Below are positions 54,784-63,737 of a DNA stretch of 64,000 bases, one piece after another (position 1 is the stretch's first letter; each line of letters opens with the position of its first letter). The notes under the pieces were generated by a model that did not search any database, was not told the DNA's origin, and worked only from the letters and a program-made list of their open reading frames with translations. The position numbers and the translations under genes are program-made. Origin of the DNA: Rodentibacter pneumotropicus DSM 21403 (GTDB lineage Bacteria > Pseudomonadota > Gammaproteobacteria > Enterobacterales > Pasteurellaceae); NCBI RefSeq assembly GCF_000379905.1, contig NZ_KB904058.1, positions 93,443 through 157,442 of the forward strand, written 5' to 3'.

Positions 54784-55629
54784 ATGCTGAGTTATCGTCA
54801 TTCCTTCCATGCGGGTAATCATGCCGATGTGTTGAAACATATTGTGCTCATGCTCATTTTGGAAAATCTAAAACTCAAAGAGAAAGGGTTTTATTATTTG
54901 GATACACATTCCGGTGTGGGACGTTATCGTTTATCATCAGACGAATCGGAAAAAACCGGTGAATATAAAGAGGGAATAGAGCGTTTGTGGGAACAATCCG
55001 ATTTACCGGAAAAAGTGAGCCGCTATGTTGATTTAATCAAAAACCTCAATTATGGTGGGAAAGCGCTTCGTTATTATGCCGGCTCGCCGATGATTGCGGC
55101 ACAATTATTACGTCCGCAAGATCGTGCCTTACTTACGGAATTACACCCTAGCGATTTTCCATTATTACGCAATAATTTTAAGGAATTTAAAAATATCACC
55201 GTAAAGCGTGACGATGGTTTCCAACAGGTCAAAGCGACTCTCCCCCCAAAAGAGCGCCGTGGATTAGTGCTGATTGATCCGCCTTATGAGCTTAAAGAAG
55301 ATTACGATTTAGTCATCAAAGCAGTAGAGGAAGGCTATAAACGTTTTGCTACCGGTACTTATGCCATTTGGTATCCCGTAGTGCTACGCCAACAAACCAA
55401 ACGTATTTTTAAAGGATTAGAGGCCAGCGGTATTCGTAAAATTCTAAAAATTGAATTAGCTGTACGCCCTGATAGCGATCAACGAGGAATGACAGCGAGC
55501 GGTATGATTGTGATTAATCCACCTTGGACATTAGAAAGTCAAATGAAAGCTATTTTGCCTTATTTAGTGAGAACCCTCATACCGGAAGGAACCGGCAGTT
55601 GGACAGTGGAATGGATTACGCCTGAATAA
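54784..55629 (+). CDS. rlmJ: 23S rRNA (adenine2030-N6)-methyltransferase RlmJ
   Basis: 281 residues. SAM-dependent methyltransferase starting MLSYRHSFHAGNHADVLKH, with the catalytic DPPY motif in VLIDPPYELKEDY near residue 164. It methylates A2030 in domain V of 23S rRNA. Formerly ComJ/YhiR because it neighbours competence genes and was linked to use of DNA as a nutrient; the ponA-rlmJ order is the same in Haemophilus. AAAGGA precedes the ATG. Confidence 0.95.
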   Translation: MLSYRHSFHAGNHADVLKHIVLMLILENLKLKEKGFYYLDTHSGVGRYRLSSDESEKTGEYKEGIERLWEQSDLPEKVSRYVDLIKNLNYGGKALRYYAGSPMIAAQLLRPQDRALLTELHPSDFPLLRNNFKEFKNITVKRDDGFQQVKATLPPKERRGLVLIDPPYELKEDYDLVIKAVEEGYKRFATGTYAIWYPVVLRQQTKRIFKGLEASGIRKILKIELAVRPDSDQRGMTASGMIVINPPWTLESQMKAILPYLVRTLIPEGTGSWTVEWITPE

Positions 55630-55642
55630 AACAAGGCGGAAA

Positions 55643-55726
55643 TTATTCATAAATCACTAAAGTGATTTGTGCACGCCGTTGGCACAGCCAGCGTTCAAAA
55701 AACTTTGTTTTTTGTGACCGCACTTT
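55643..55726 (-). repeat. Composite hairpin repeat, copy B
   Basis: On the minus strand: uptake signal (55717-55726), then AAAAAACAAAGTTTTTT, a GCTGGCTGTGCCAAC-type hairpin and AAATCACTTTAGTGATTT. It lacks the CTCCAAAGGAG module and the closing uptake signal of copy A. It lies between rlmJ and hslO. Confidence 0.85.
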
Positions 55727-55732
55727 AAATGC

Positions 55733-55762
55733 AAAAAATCCCGATTCATTCTCGGGATTTTT
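55733..55762. terminator. hslO terminator
   Basis: AAAAATCCCGA-TTCATTC-TCGGGATTTTT, two bases beyond the hslO stop; T-rich on the minus strand. Confidence 0.9.
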
Positions 55763-55764
55763 CG

Positions 55765-56640
55765 TTATTCCGCTTGTGCAGCGGCTTTTAATTTACTAAT
55801 AGCTTCTTTATTAAAGAAATAATGAGTGCCACAACATTCACATTGCATATCAATACTGCCTTTATGCTCTTCTAAGATTTCATCAATCTCCTCATCAGAA
55901 ATTAATAGTAGCGCTGCACCTGAACGTTCAGCCGAGCAACCGCAGAAAAATTGAATGTTTTGCGGTTCATACACTTCCACAGTTTCTTCGTGATAAAGCC
56001 GATAAAGCATTTCTTCTGCCGGTAAACCGAATAACTCTTCATCTTTTGCCGTTGCCGCTAAAGTGGCAAGATGTTCAAAATCCTCCGGAGAACCTTCACC
56101 ATCAGGCATAATTTGTAATAACATTCCGGCTGCCGACGGTTTACCTTCATACTCCCCTGTACGAATAATTAGCTGGGTTTGCAACTGTTCTGAGCGGACA
56201 AAATAATCTTCTAAACATTCAGTAATAGTAGGTTTATCCAACCCGATTACGCCTTGATAACGCTCACCCTCTTTCGGTGCAATGGTGATCACCAATACCC
56301 CTTTGCCAATCATCTCATGCAAGGTCATCTCAGGTGAAATTTCCCCTTCCACTCGGGCCAAAGCACGAATTTGTTGCTGATCATTGCCATTTACTAACGA
56401 GAGGCGAAGCGGACCATCACCTTGAATTTGTACAGTAATATTACCCTCAAATTTTAATGTCGCGGTAAGTAATGTGGTTGCCACCATCATTTCACCCAAT
56501 AAATTTTGCACGGGCTGTGGATAATGGTGGGTATTTAAGGTCTCGACAAAACTTTGATTTAAACGAACCCATTCCCCACGAACAGCGCGGTTTTGAAAAA
56601 GATAGCGGTAAAGTTTGTCATTGTCTTGTGTGTAATTCAT
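55765..56640 (-). CDS. hslO: Redox-regulated chaperone Hsp33
   Basis: 291 residues. The C-terminal zinc-binding redox switch is intact: CxC in FFCGCSAERS and CxxC in CECCGTHYFF, spaced as in the family. Under oxidation these cysteines form disulfides and the cytoplasmic protein becomes an ATP-independent holdase. No heat-shock promoter is seen in the upstream gap, which holds a composite hairpin repeat instead. The gene is bracketed by two inverted copies of that repeat. Confidence 0.96.
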   Translation of the reverse strand: MNYTQDNDKLYRYLFQNRAVRGEWVRLNQSFVETLNTHHYPQPVQNLLGEMMVATTLLTATLKFEGNITVQIQGDGPLRLSLVNGNDQQQIRALARVEGEISPEMTLHEMIGKGVLVITIAPKEGERYQGVIGLDKPTITECLEDYFVRSEQLQTQLIIRTGEYEGKPSAAGMLLQIMPDGEGSPEDFEHLATLAATAKDEELFGLPAEEMLYRLYHEETVEVYEPQNIQFFCGCSAERSGAALLLISDEEIDEILEEHKGSIDMQCECCGTHYFFNKEAISKLKAAAQAE

Positions 56641-56667
56641 AGTTTGTTCCTTGTTAAAGTGAACTAA

Positions 56668-56751
56668 AAAGTGCGGTCACCAAAAACAAAGTTTTTTGAA
56701 CGTTGGCTATGCCAACGGCTCCAAAGGAGCGAATAATTTTTACCGCACTTT
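56668..56751 (+). repeat. Composite hairpin repeat, copy C
   Basis: Uptake signal (56668-56677), AAAAACAAAGTTTTT, GTTGGCTATGCCAAC, CTCCAAAGGAG, then inverted uptake signal (56742-56751). It lacks the AAATCACTTTAGTGATTT module of copy A. It lies in the gap between hslO and the porin gene. Confidence 0.85.
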
Positions 56752-56800
56752 TAGCTTGTGCTGTATTATGGGGATATTTTAGACAATTACAATCCCAAAG

Positions 56801-56827
56801 AAAAAGCGAGCCGTTTCTGACTCGCTT
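56801..56827 (-). terminator. Porin gene terminator
   Basis: AAGCGAG (56804-56810) and CTCGCTT (56821-56827) form a stem; the minus-strand exit is TTTTTC. Confidence 0.75.
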
Positions 56828-56847
56828 CGAGATATAGATAAATTCTA

Positions 56848-57981
56848 TTACCAGTATGCACGTAAACCAACAACAGCGGCATAATCACGTTGTTTTACAT
56901 CTTGTTCGTTTGCAAGATTTTTTACACGAGCCACTTTACCTTCAACAAATGGTTTTAATTTTAGGCTATCGTTTTTGTAAACATAGTATTCGGTACCCAG
57001 CATCACTTCACTACGTTTTTCTGTTGTTGCTGACACTGTTGTATTTTTTAACTTGTTGTGGCGATAAGCATACATCGCATAAGCATTCCAATCTTCATTT
57101 AATTCTTGGAATACCACTGCACGTGCTTCATATTGAGCACGTTTAGCGCCATTACCAAAATTCGTTGAAAGATTTGCGGTATTACGATGTTCTAAATCTA
57201 AACCTAATATGGTGTGATCAAAGCGGTATGCATTACCAAATGAATATGCTGTGACTTGACGACCGTTTGCAAATGTTTCACGAGAAAAACCTGCTGCGCT
57301 TGTCCAATCTTGTAAATCATCAATATTATGTTTATAAACGGCACCGCCTCCCCAAACGTGATTACGATGTGGTTCGATATCTAGCCCCTGTGTACCACGT
57401 GGACTTGTTGCACCATAATAGGCACCGAATTTTAAGTTAGGAAGAATACCACCACGGTTAGTATATTGAACAACCCGACGGGCATTATTATTCAATAAAC
57501 CATCACTCAAACTATATGTATTTGGTAAATCGGTTTGTTTAATTTCATCAGTGAACGTCGTCATATTACCGTAAACCAATTCACCATAGGTTTTATGACC
57601 AAAACCGGCGTAAAGTTGACGGGTATAAATATGACCAAAATTATTGTGGCGGTTACTTGCCAAGTTAGGTTCGGCCTCTGAGCCACGATGGCCCGTATTA
57701 TCACGGAAACGCCATTCTACACGACCAACCGTATAAAAATCATTACCGAGGTTTTGTTTGATTTTGAAACCAAAACGGGAGCCGTTGTTATCAATATCAC
57801 CGTGAGAAATATTTTTCGTGGTAGTCTCCCCTTCTGTTTTACGATTAATGTTTTCCCACTTCAAACGAAGGGAACCATTGAAATCAATTTCAGTGCCGGT
57901 TTCTTCAATATGAAATTGATAGGCTTGAGCTGAGCTTGCCGCGAATGCTGCAACCATTAAAGCAAGAAGTGTCTTTTTCAT
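56848..57981 (-). CDS. General outer-membrane porin (OmpP2/OmpC-like)
   Basis: 377 residues. A clean signal peptide MKKTLLALMVAAFAASSAQA is followed by a beta-strand-rich porin that ends with an aromatic residue (VVGLRAYW), the recognition signal for barrel assembly. Repeated alternating strands (RFGFKIKQNLG, YTVGRVEWRF) fit the trimeric 16-strand Gram-negative porin family. It should carry small solutes across the outer membrane. The specific orthologue (P2 or other) cannot be told from sequence alone. AAAGGAAAG precedes the ATG. Confidence 0.9.
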   Translation of the reverse strand: MKKTLLALMVAAFAASSAQAYQFHIEETGTEIDFNGSLRLKWENINRKTEGETTTKNISHGDIDNNGSRFGFKIKQNLGNDFYTVGRVEWRFRDNTGHRGSEAEPNLASNRHNNFGHIYTRQLYAGFGHKTYGELVYGNMTTFTDEIKQTDLPNTYSLSDGLLNNNARRVVQYTNRGGILPNLKFGAYYGATSPRGTQGLDIEPHRNHVWGGGAVYKHNIDDLQDWTSAAGFSRETFANGRQVTAYSFGNAYRFDHTILGLDLEHRNTANLSTNFGNGAKRAQYEARAVVFQELNEDWNAYAMYAYRHNKLKNTTVSATTEKRSEVMLGTEYYVYKNDSLKLKPFVEGKVARVKNLANEQDVKQRDYAAVVGLRAYW

Positions 57982-58093
57982 AGTGCTTTCCTTTCTTTTG
58001 AGTAAAAATAAAATTAAAAATTAAACTTTTTTGGAGTTTATTCACTCCAGATGTAATGTCAATGCAAGATTACACCAATATTATAAAAAATAA

Positions 58094-58116
58094 ACCGATT
58101 TTTGATAAAAATCGGT
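58094..58116 (-). terminator. Terminator of the hldD-waaF-waaC unit
   Basis: ACCGATTTTT-GAT-AAAAATCGGT, then TTTATTTTTT on the minus strand, 20 bases beyond waaC. Confidence 0.85.
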
Positions 58117-58137
58117 CAAAAAACAAACTTTCCTTTT

Positions 58138-59097
58138 TCATTGACAACAATTTAATCGTGATTCAAGCATTGAAAAGACTTGCTCGGCAGAAATTTCAGC
58201 CATATTTGAAGCAAATAAGTATTGTTGATTTTTACCATAACAACCGATTAATTTGGGGTCAGTCGCACCATAAAGTGTAATATTCGGTTTATCTAATGCG
58301 GCGGTTAAATGCGCTAATCCCGTATCGACCGAAACCACTGCTTGAGATGCAGCAATTTGCTGTGCGAGATCCGTTAATGATAAATGGGGTAACACCACCA
58401 CATTGGCTTTACCTTGCGCTAGACGCTCCGCTCGGGCTTTTTCCTTTTCATTGCCCCAAGGTAAACGGATTTGCACGGAAAGTGCGGTCATTTTTTCGAT
58501 TAAATTTTTCCATTCCTGCTCAAGCCAATGTTTCTCATCACGGGTAGTAGAATGGAAAAAAATCACATAAGGCTCAATAGAGGCAGTAGTAAAATGTTGT
58601 GCAATACCGTAATCACCTTGTGAAGACGGTAATTCATAATTAAGGCTTAGCGAAAACAGCTGCCGAATGCGTTCAACGGCGTGTTGGTGGTAAGAAATAG
58701 CATATTTTTTATCATAAAAAAAAGTAGCAATGGGCTCTCGAATACTATGGCAATCATAGCCATGCTTTGTACCATTAACGAGACGGGTAGTAAAAAATGC
58801 GCTTTTAAATAATCCTTGTGCGTCAATCACCGCATCATAGCGTTCTTTTTGGAGTAAAGTGCGGTAGATTTTCCATTCATTTCTGTTTTTTACAGAAAAA
58901 GGGAATTTTCGCCAACGGCGGAGGGCGATAGGGATCACCCGATTCACCGCAGAATGCCATTTGGGGATTTCCGAAAAATTTTCCTCCACAACCCAATCCA
59001 CTTGTAAATTAGGGAGGACATTCAGAGCATCTGTTAAAGCAGGTAAGGTATGGATAATATCTCCCATTGAGGAGGTTTTAACTAAACAAATTTTCAT
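58138..59097 (-). CDS. waaC: LPS heptosyltransferase I
   Basis: 319-residue GT9-family glycosyltransferase that adds the first L-glycero-D-manno-heptose to Kdo in the LPS inner core. The start KICLVKTSSMGDIIHTLPALTDAL and the segments VIDAQGLFKSA and SVDTGLAHLTAALDKPN are those of E. coli-type WaaC. It overlaps waaF by four bases. Some Haemophilus strains use the more distant OpsX enzyme for this step, so an enteric-type WaaC beside waaF is worth noting. Confidence 0.92.
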   Translation of the reverse strand: MKICLVKTSSMGDIIHTLPALTDALNVLPNLQVDWVVEENFSEIPKWHSAVNRVIPIALRRWRKFPFSVKNRNEWKIYRTLLQKERYDAVIDAQGLFKSAFFTTRLVNGTKHGYDCHSIREPIATFFYDKKYAISYHQHAVERIRQLFSLSLNYELPSSQGDYGIAQHFTTASIEPYVIFFHSTTRDEKHWLEQEWKNLIEKMTALSVQIRLPWGNEKEKARAERLAQGKANVVVLPHLSLTDLAQQIAASQAVVSVDTGLAHLTAALDKPNITLYGATDPKLIGCYGKNQQYLFASNMAEISAEQVFSMLESRLNCCQ

Positions 59098-60140
59098 GAT
59101 TTTGCTAATAATTCGTTCAATTTTTCCATCACCATTTTAGGCGTAATATCAATCAAACTTTGGTGATACCCCTCTACACTATCTTTGCTTTTACGCACTT
59201 TCATTAAATCCCCTTCAATTAAACGAATAACCGCGGCTTTATCGGAAAGCGGTGGCGTGTAGGTTAGGCTGGTTGGGCCGTAAACAGCAACAAGCGGACG
59301 TTGGGTTGCGGCTGCAATGTGCATTAAACCGCTGTCATTGCTCACCACAGCTGCACAATTTGCAATTAAATCAACCGCCTGATTTAAATTGGTTTGTCCG
59401 GCAAGATTCAAACAAAAAACTTGTTGCTCCTGTGGCAAGGCGTTACGGATACTTTCGCCCGCCTCCACATCTTTTGGAGAACCAAAAATTTCCACTGCGT
59501 AACCTTGCTCAATGAGCATTGTCGCCAATTCAGCATAATGATAATGAGGCCAACGTTTCGCCGGTCCAAATTCCGCCCCCGGACAAAAACCGATAATCGG
59601 ACGCTCCCCCAAAAGTGCGGTCTGTTTTGAGAATATTTTCAGCGTTTCTTGTTGCTGACTCAGCTCAACGCTGAGATAAGGTTTTAGCAGCGGGATTGCT
59701 TGCGCGTTCGGTACGGCATTTTTTTCAAAGGCTAATGCTACATAACGTTGTACCATCATCGGGTAATCCCGTTTGTTGTTGCGCAAATCGTTCAACAAGA
59801 AATAACGACTTTCCCCCTTCCAACCACGCCGTACGGAAATTTTTGCAAAAAGCGGGATCAAGGCCGATTTCAATGAATTCGGCAATACAATCGCCATCTC
59901 ATATTGCCCTCGCAATTTTTTGCCCAAACGATAACGTTCACCAAGAGCAAAAGTTCCGTGTCCTAAAGGCATTTCAATAGCATTGCGTACTTCCGGCATA
60001 CGGGCGAGTAAAGCTTTACACCAATTAGGTGCCATCACATCAATGTTGCAATGAGGATATTGTATTCTGAGTTGTTGATATAAACTATGCGACATCATCA
60101 TGTCGCCAACCCAAGACGGGCCGATAACGAGGATATTCAT
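59094..60140 (-). CDS. waaF: LPS heptosyltransferase II
   Basis: 348-residue GT9 enzyme adding the second heptose of the inner core. Starts MNILVIGPSWVGDMMMSHSL; acceptor and donor motifs PNSLKSALIP, CPGAEFGPAKRWP and VSNDSGLMHIAAA are present. Its end overlaps waaC by four bases, and hldD lies 76 bases upstream across an uptake-signal hairpin. Substrate ADP-heptose is made by HldD. Confidence 0.96.
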   Translation of the reverse strand: MNILVIGPSWVGDMMMSHSLYQQLRIQYPHCNIDVMAPNWCKALLARMPEVRNAIEMPLGHGTFALGERYRLGKKLRGQYEMAIVLPNSLKSALIPLFAKISVRRGWKGESRYFLLNDLRNNKRDYPMMVQRYVALAFEKNAVPNAQAIPLLKPYLSVELSQQQETLKIFSKQTALLGERPIIGFCPGAEFGPAKRWPHYHYAELATMLIEQGYAVEIFGSPKDVEAGESIRNALPQEQQVFCLNLAGQTNLNQAVDLIANCAAVVSNDSGLMHIAAATQRPLVAVYGPTSLTYTPPLSDKAAVIRLIEGDLMKVRKSKDSVEGYHQSLIDITPKMVMEKLNELLAKS

Positions 60141-60154
60141 ACTTTTCCTATACT

Positions 60155-60195
60155 AAAGTGCGGTTAAAAAACACGTTGCATTTTAACCGCACTTT
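60155..60195. other. Uptake-signal hairpin between hldD and waaF
   Basis: AAAGTGCGGTTAAAA and TTTTAACCGCACTTT form a 15-bp stem around an 11-base loop. It lies inside an otherwise single-strand gene cluster, with only a short T-tract, so it may weaken rather than end transcription. Confidence 0.75.
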
Positions 60196-60216
60196 ATATC
60201 ACTTAATCACAAAAGA

Positions 60217-61143
60217 CTATTTATTCAACCATGCCATATATGCTGCAGTCCCTTCAGCAACAGATTTAAATTCGCCTTTGTAACCGGCTGCACGTAACGC
60301 GGTTAAATCTGCTTGTGTAAAGGTTTGATAGCGGGATTTGAGATGTTCAGGGAAAGGAATTGTTTCTATTTGCCCTTTGCCATGGAATTTAATTACGGCT
60401 TCCGCAACGGCTTGGAAGGATTCCGCATTACCCGTGCCAAGATTGTAAATGCCGGAAATACGATTTTGCCACGCCCAAATATTGACTTTTGCCACATCTT
60501 CCACATAAACGAAATCACGTAAGAAAGTTTCCGAACCGGCAAATAATTTTGGATTTTCCCCTTTCAACATTTGATTATTTAAGTGGAACGCCACACTTGC
60601 CATTGAACCTTTGTGTTGCTCTCTCGGACCGTAAACATTGAAATATTTGAAACCGCAAACCGGCGATTCTGCCGTCGGTAACACTTTTCTCACATATTCA
60701 TCAAATAAGAATTTTGAGTAACCATAGGCATTGAGCGGGCTTTCAAATTCACGTTTTTCAATAAAATTATCGGTACGCCCACCGTAAGTGGCGGCACTTG
60801 AAGCATAGAAAAATGGGATTTGACGATCTAAGCAGTAATGCAACAATTCTTTGGAATATTCATAATTGTTTTGCATTAAATACTTGCCATCCCATTCCGT
60901 GGTAGCGGAACACGCCCCCTCATGGAATACGGCATCAATATCGCCAAAATCATCACCGGCAATAATGGAAGCGATAAAATCTTCTTTGTCGCAATAATCG
61001 GCAATATCCAAATCGACTAAATTAATAAATTTAGTCCCATCTTTTAAGTTATCGACGACTAAAATATCTTTACGCCCTATTTCATTTAATGCTTTGACAA
61101 TGTTGCTGCCAATCATACCGGCACCACCGGTTACAATAATCAT
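60217..61143 (-). CDS. hldD: ADP-L-glycero-D-manno-heptose 6-epimerase
   Basis: 308-residue short-chain dehydrogenase-like epimerase, the last step of ADP-heptose synthesis for the LPS core. Rossmann motif [13 protein letters not shown] is at residues 4-16, the catalytic YxxxK is in [14 protein letters not shown], and [14 protein letters not shown] is a family hallmark. NADP-dependent. It heads the hldD-waaF-waaC cluster and lies downstream of the thioredoxin-like gene, as in Haemophilus influenzae (HI1114/HI1115). Confidence 0.97.
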   Translation of the reverse strand: MIIVTGGAGMIGSNIVKALNEIGRKDILVVDNLKDGTKFINLVDLDIADYCDKEDFIASIIAGDDFGDIDAVFHEGACSATTEWDGKYLMQNNYEYSKELLHYCLDRQIPFFYASSAATYGGRTDNFIEKREFESPLNAYGYSKFLFDEYVRKVLPTAESPVCGFKYFNVYGPREQHKGSMASVAFHLNNQMLKGENPKLFAGSETFLRDFVYVEDVAKVNIWAWQNRISGIYNLGTGNAESFQAVAEAVIKFHGKGQIETIPFPEHLKSRYQTFTQADLTALRAAGYKGEFKSVAEGTAAYMAWLNK

Positions 61144-61220
61144 AATCTTGCCCCTTCTTGTTATATAAAATTGCTGTCATTGTAATTGATTTTCAGGATA
61201 AGGTAAAAGCTACTCTTCCC

Positions 61221-61724
61221 TTAACTTAAAAACTCGGTGAAAAACAACCGCACTTTCAACCCCCAATAACTTGTCCAACCCGTCGTGGCAAGATCCATTT
61301 TTCCTTTATTCAAAATAATGATCGTTGGCGTGACATTGATCTGCCATTTTTGCGCGATCTCCCCTTGAGGATCATTAACCGTCGTGAACGTGTAATGATG
61401 TTCGGCTAAATAATCTTCGACTTCCTTTTCATTTCCTGAACGTAAGGCAATAGAAACCACCGGATAACCTTCTTTTGCTAAATCATTAATCGCCGGTGAG
61501 GTATATCGACAATAGCTGCACCACGTTCCCCAAAAATAAACTAATACGGGTTTATCTTGGGCTATTTGTGGTAGGAAAAAACCGTTACCTTGCAAATCAT
61601 ATAATGCCGTTGCATTGATTTCCGGTGGAATTTCAGGCTTACGGATAAAATCCAAAATACCACTCACGATAATTAACGTAAGCACGAGAGAAATGCTATT
61701 TTTGAGTAATTTTTTTAAATTCAT
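61221..61724 (-). CDS. Membrane-anchored thioredoxin-like protein (TlpA/ScsD type)
   Basis: 167 residues. One N-terminal membrane helix (about 7-26) anchors a periplasmic thioredoxin domain with active site WGTWCSYC near residues 66-73 and the cis-Pro segment NVTPTIIIL. Family members reduce or shuffle disulfides in the periplasm, in copper resistance or cytochrome c maturation. The partner is unknown. It is the homologue of HI1115 by position and length. Divergent from deoC with an uptake signal in the gap. Confidence 0.88.
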   Translation of the reverse strand: MNLKKLLKNSISLVLTLIIVSGILDFIRKPEIPPEINATALYDLQGNGFFLPQIAQDKPVLVYFWGTWCSYCRYTSPAINDLAKEGYPVVSIALRSGNEKEVEDYLAEHHYTFTTVNDPQGEIAQKWQINVTPTIIILNKGKMDLATTGWTSYWGLKVRLFFTEFLS

Positions 61725-61833
61725 AAAATACCTAACGAGAAAAATGTGGCTAACTTATCATAAAAGTGCGGTCAAATTTCATAATATTTTGCTATCATAG
61801 CCAAGCAAATTTTTATTATAAAGGAGAACAAAA

Positions 61834-62505
61834 ATGGACAGCAAAACCCTTGCAAAATATATTGATCATACCGCACTCACCGCGGAGAAAAATGAACAGG
61901 ATATTTTAACGCTCTGTGATGAAGCCATAAAATATGGCTTTTATTCTGTTTGTATCAATTCAGGCTATATCCCCTTAGCAAAAGAAAAATTGGCGGGGTC
62001 GGATGTAAAGATTTGCACTGTGGTCGGTTTTCCTCTTGGGGCTAATTTAACATCTGTGAAAGCCTTTGAAACGCAAGAAGCCATTAAAGCCGGCGCCAAT
62101 GAAATTGATATGGTGATCAATGTAGGATGGATTAAATCTAACAAATGGCAAGCAGTAAAAGATGATATTCAAGCCGTGTTAAACGCCTGCAATGGTGTAC
62201 CGTTAAAAGTTATTTTAGAAACCTGTTTATTGACTAAAGATGAAATTATAAAAGCCTGTGAGATCTGTAAAGAAATCGGTGTGGCATTCGTCAAAACATC
62301 TACGGGATTTAGCAAAGGTGGGGCGCTCGTTGAAGATGTTGCATTAATGAAAAAAATCGTTGGTAATATTGGTGTAAAAGCTTCAGGTGGAGTACGTGAT
62401 ACCGAAACCGCATTAGCAATGATTAAAGCAGGTGCAACTCGAATCGGTGCAAGTGCAAGCATTTCAATTATTGGTCACACTAATAATACACAAAGTGATT
62501 ATTAA
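61834..62505 (+). CDS. deoC: Deoxyribose-phosphate aldolase
   Basis: 223-residue class I aldolase with a TIM barrel that cleaves 2-deoxyribose-5-phosphate to glyceraldehyde-3-phosphate and acetaldehyde. Schiff-base Lys region FVKTSTGFSKGGA near residue 152 and the catalytic VKASGGVRD are intact. AAGGAG precedes the ATG. No other deo genes are adjacent. The nearby uptake-signal and CRP-like sequences are unremarkable. Confidence 0.95.
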   Translation: MDSKTLAKYIDHTALTAEKNEQDILTLCDEAIKYGFYSVCINSGYIPLAKEKLAGSDVKICTVVGFPLGANLTSVKAFETQEAIKAGANEIDMVINVGWIKSNKWQAVKDDIQAVLNACNGVPLKVILETCLLTKDEIIKACEICKEIGVAFVKTSTGFSKGGALVEDVALMKKIVGNIGVKASGGVRDTETALAMIKAGATRIGASASISIIGHTNNTQSDY

Positions 62506-62512
62506 ACAATGC

Positions 62513-62544
62513 AAAAAATAGCGAGAACTAGCTCGCTATTTTTT
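62513..62544. terminator. Bidirectional terminator between deoC and mazG
   Basis: AAAAAATAGCGAG-AACTA-GCTCGCTATTTTTT. The loop contains the mazG stop codon (complement at 62528-62530). Confidence 0.9.
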
Positions 62545-63325
62545 CTTCTCTTTTCACTTCATCCCACAAGATATCCATTTCAATTAAAGAAAGTGCGGTC
62601 AGTTCTTTCCCAATTTCTTTTGCTTTTTGCTCAACCTTACGGAAACGTTGTTCAAACTTAGTATTCGCTTTGCGTAAACTTTCTTCAGCATTACATTTTA
62701 GATGTCGGGATAAATTAACCGTAGCGAAAAACAAGTCCCCGAGTTCTTCTTCAATTCTTTCAATATTTTGTGTGTTCTTATTAAATTCATCTTTCACTTC
62801 TTGTAATTCTTCTTCTACTTTCGCAAAAACCGGTTCAATTTCACGCCAATCAAAACCGATTTTAGCACAGTGTTTTTGTAACTTTTGTGCCCTCATTAAT
62901 GCAGGAAAAGCAGAGGGAACATTATCTAGAATGGATTGATTCTGCACTTTAGATTTTTCTAAGGCTTTAATACTATTCCAGCGGACAAGGGCTTCTTCTT
63001 CATTTTCTGCTTTCGCATCTGCAAATACATGTGGGTGGCGGCGAATAATTTTTTCAGCCACATCGTTTAATACATCATCAAAATTAAAATAGTTATCTTC
63101 CGAGGCTAATTGACTAAAAAAAACAACTTGGAGAAGCAAATCACCTAATTCTTCACGCAAATTAGTGACATCTTTTTTCTGAATGGCATCAATCACTTCA
63201 TAAGTTTCTTCAATAAGGCAAGGAATCATTGATTCATAATTTTGTTTTAGATCCCAAGGACAGCCTTTATCAGGATGGCGAAGTTGAGCAATTAATGCGA
63301 TAAAGTCTTGAATTGAATGTGGCAT
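62528..63325 (-). CDS. mazG: Nucleoside triphosphate pyrophosphohydrolase MazG
   Basis: 265 residues, all-helical, with tandem MazG domains. The N-terminal domain has [18 protein letters not shown] and [12 protein letters not shown], giving the EExxE metal site; the C-terminal domain has [18 protein letters not shown]. It hydrolyses NTPs to NMP and pyrophosphate, clearing damaged nucleotides and lowering ppGpp in stress. No mazEF or relA is adjacent. It lies just downstream of the rRNA/tRNA cluster on the same strand. Confidence 0.95.
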   Translation of the reverse strand: MPHSIQDFIALIAQLRHPDKGCPWDLKQNYESMIPCLIEETYEVIDAIQKKDVTNLREELGDLLLQVVFFSQLASEDNYFNFDDVLNDVAEKIIRRHPHVFADAKAENEEEALVRWNSIKALEKSKVQNQSILDNVPSAFPALMRAQKLQKHCAKIGFDWREIEPVFAKVEEELQEVKDEFNKNTQNIERIEEELGDLFFATVNLSRHLKCNAEESLRKANTKFEQRFRKVEQKAKEIGKELTALSLIEMDILWDEVKREEKIAS

Positions 63326-63391
63326 AAATAAACCTCTAAATTAAAATGGGATTAGTATAAAGTCTATTTATGAAAAAATGAAATTATTTGA

Positions 63392-63467
63392 TGGCAGGGG
63401 CGGAGAGGCTCGAACTCCCAACACCCGGTTTTGGAGACCGGTGCTCTACCAATTGAACTACGCCCCT
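63392..63467 (-). tRNA. tRNA-Trp (CCA anticodon)
   Basis: 76 bases including the encoded 3' CCA. The minus strand starts AGGGGCGTAGTTCAATTGG, has the anticodon loop CTCCAAA (anticodon CCA), and the T-arm GGAGTTCGAGCCTCTCC. All four stems pair. It follows tRNA-Asp at the end of the rRNA operon, as in Haemophilus. Confidence 0.97.
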
Positions 63468-63484
63468 ATTTGGTATGAAAAGAT

Positions 63485-63561
63485 TGGCGGAATGGACGGG
63501 ACTCGAACCCGCGACCCCCTGCGTGACAGGCAGGTATTCTAACCAGCTGAACTACCACTCC
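63485..63561 (-). tRNA. tRNA-Asp (GTC anticodon)
   Basis: 77 bases with encoded CCA. The minus strand starts GGAGTGGTAGTTCAGCTGG; anticodon loop CTGTCAC (GTC) lies in the stem CCTGC/GCAGG; T-arm CGGGTTCGAGTCCCG. Acceptor pairs GGAGTGG with CCATTCC (one G-U or wobble position). Lies between 5S rRNA and tRNA-Trp. Confidence 0.97.
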
Positions 63562-63575
63562 GCTAATGTGGTAAT

Positions 63576-63687
63576 TGGCAGTGTCCTACTCTCACATGGG
63601 GAAACCCCACACTACCATCGGCATTACAACATTTCACTTCTGAGTTCGGGATGGATTCAGGTGGGTCTATTGCATTATGACTGCCAA
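63576..63687 (-). rRNA. rrf: 5S ribosomal RNA, second copy (distal)
   Basis: About 112 bases. On the minus strand it begins near TTGGCAGTCATAATGC and contains the conserved CCGAACTCAGAAGTGAAA loop, ending near ACACTGCCAA. Terminal helix GGCAGT/ACTGCC is fully paired. It differs from the proximal copy at about a dozen positions, many of them as compensating pairs. Confidence 0.93.
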
Positions 63688-63737
63688 AAAATTCTATTTC
63701 TTAAACTTACTCTTAGAATAAACTTAAGAAATAAAAC

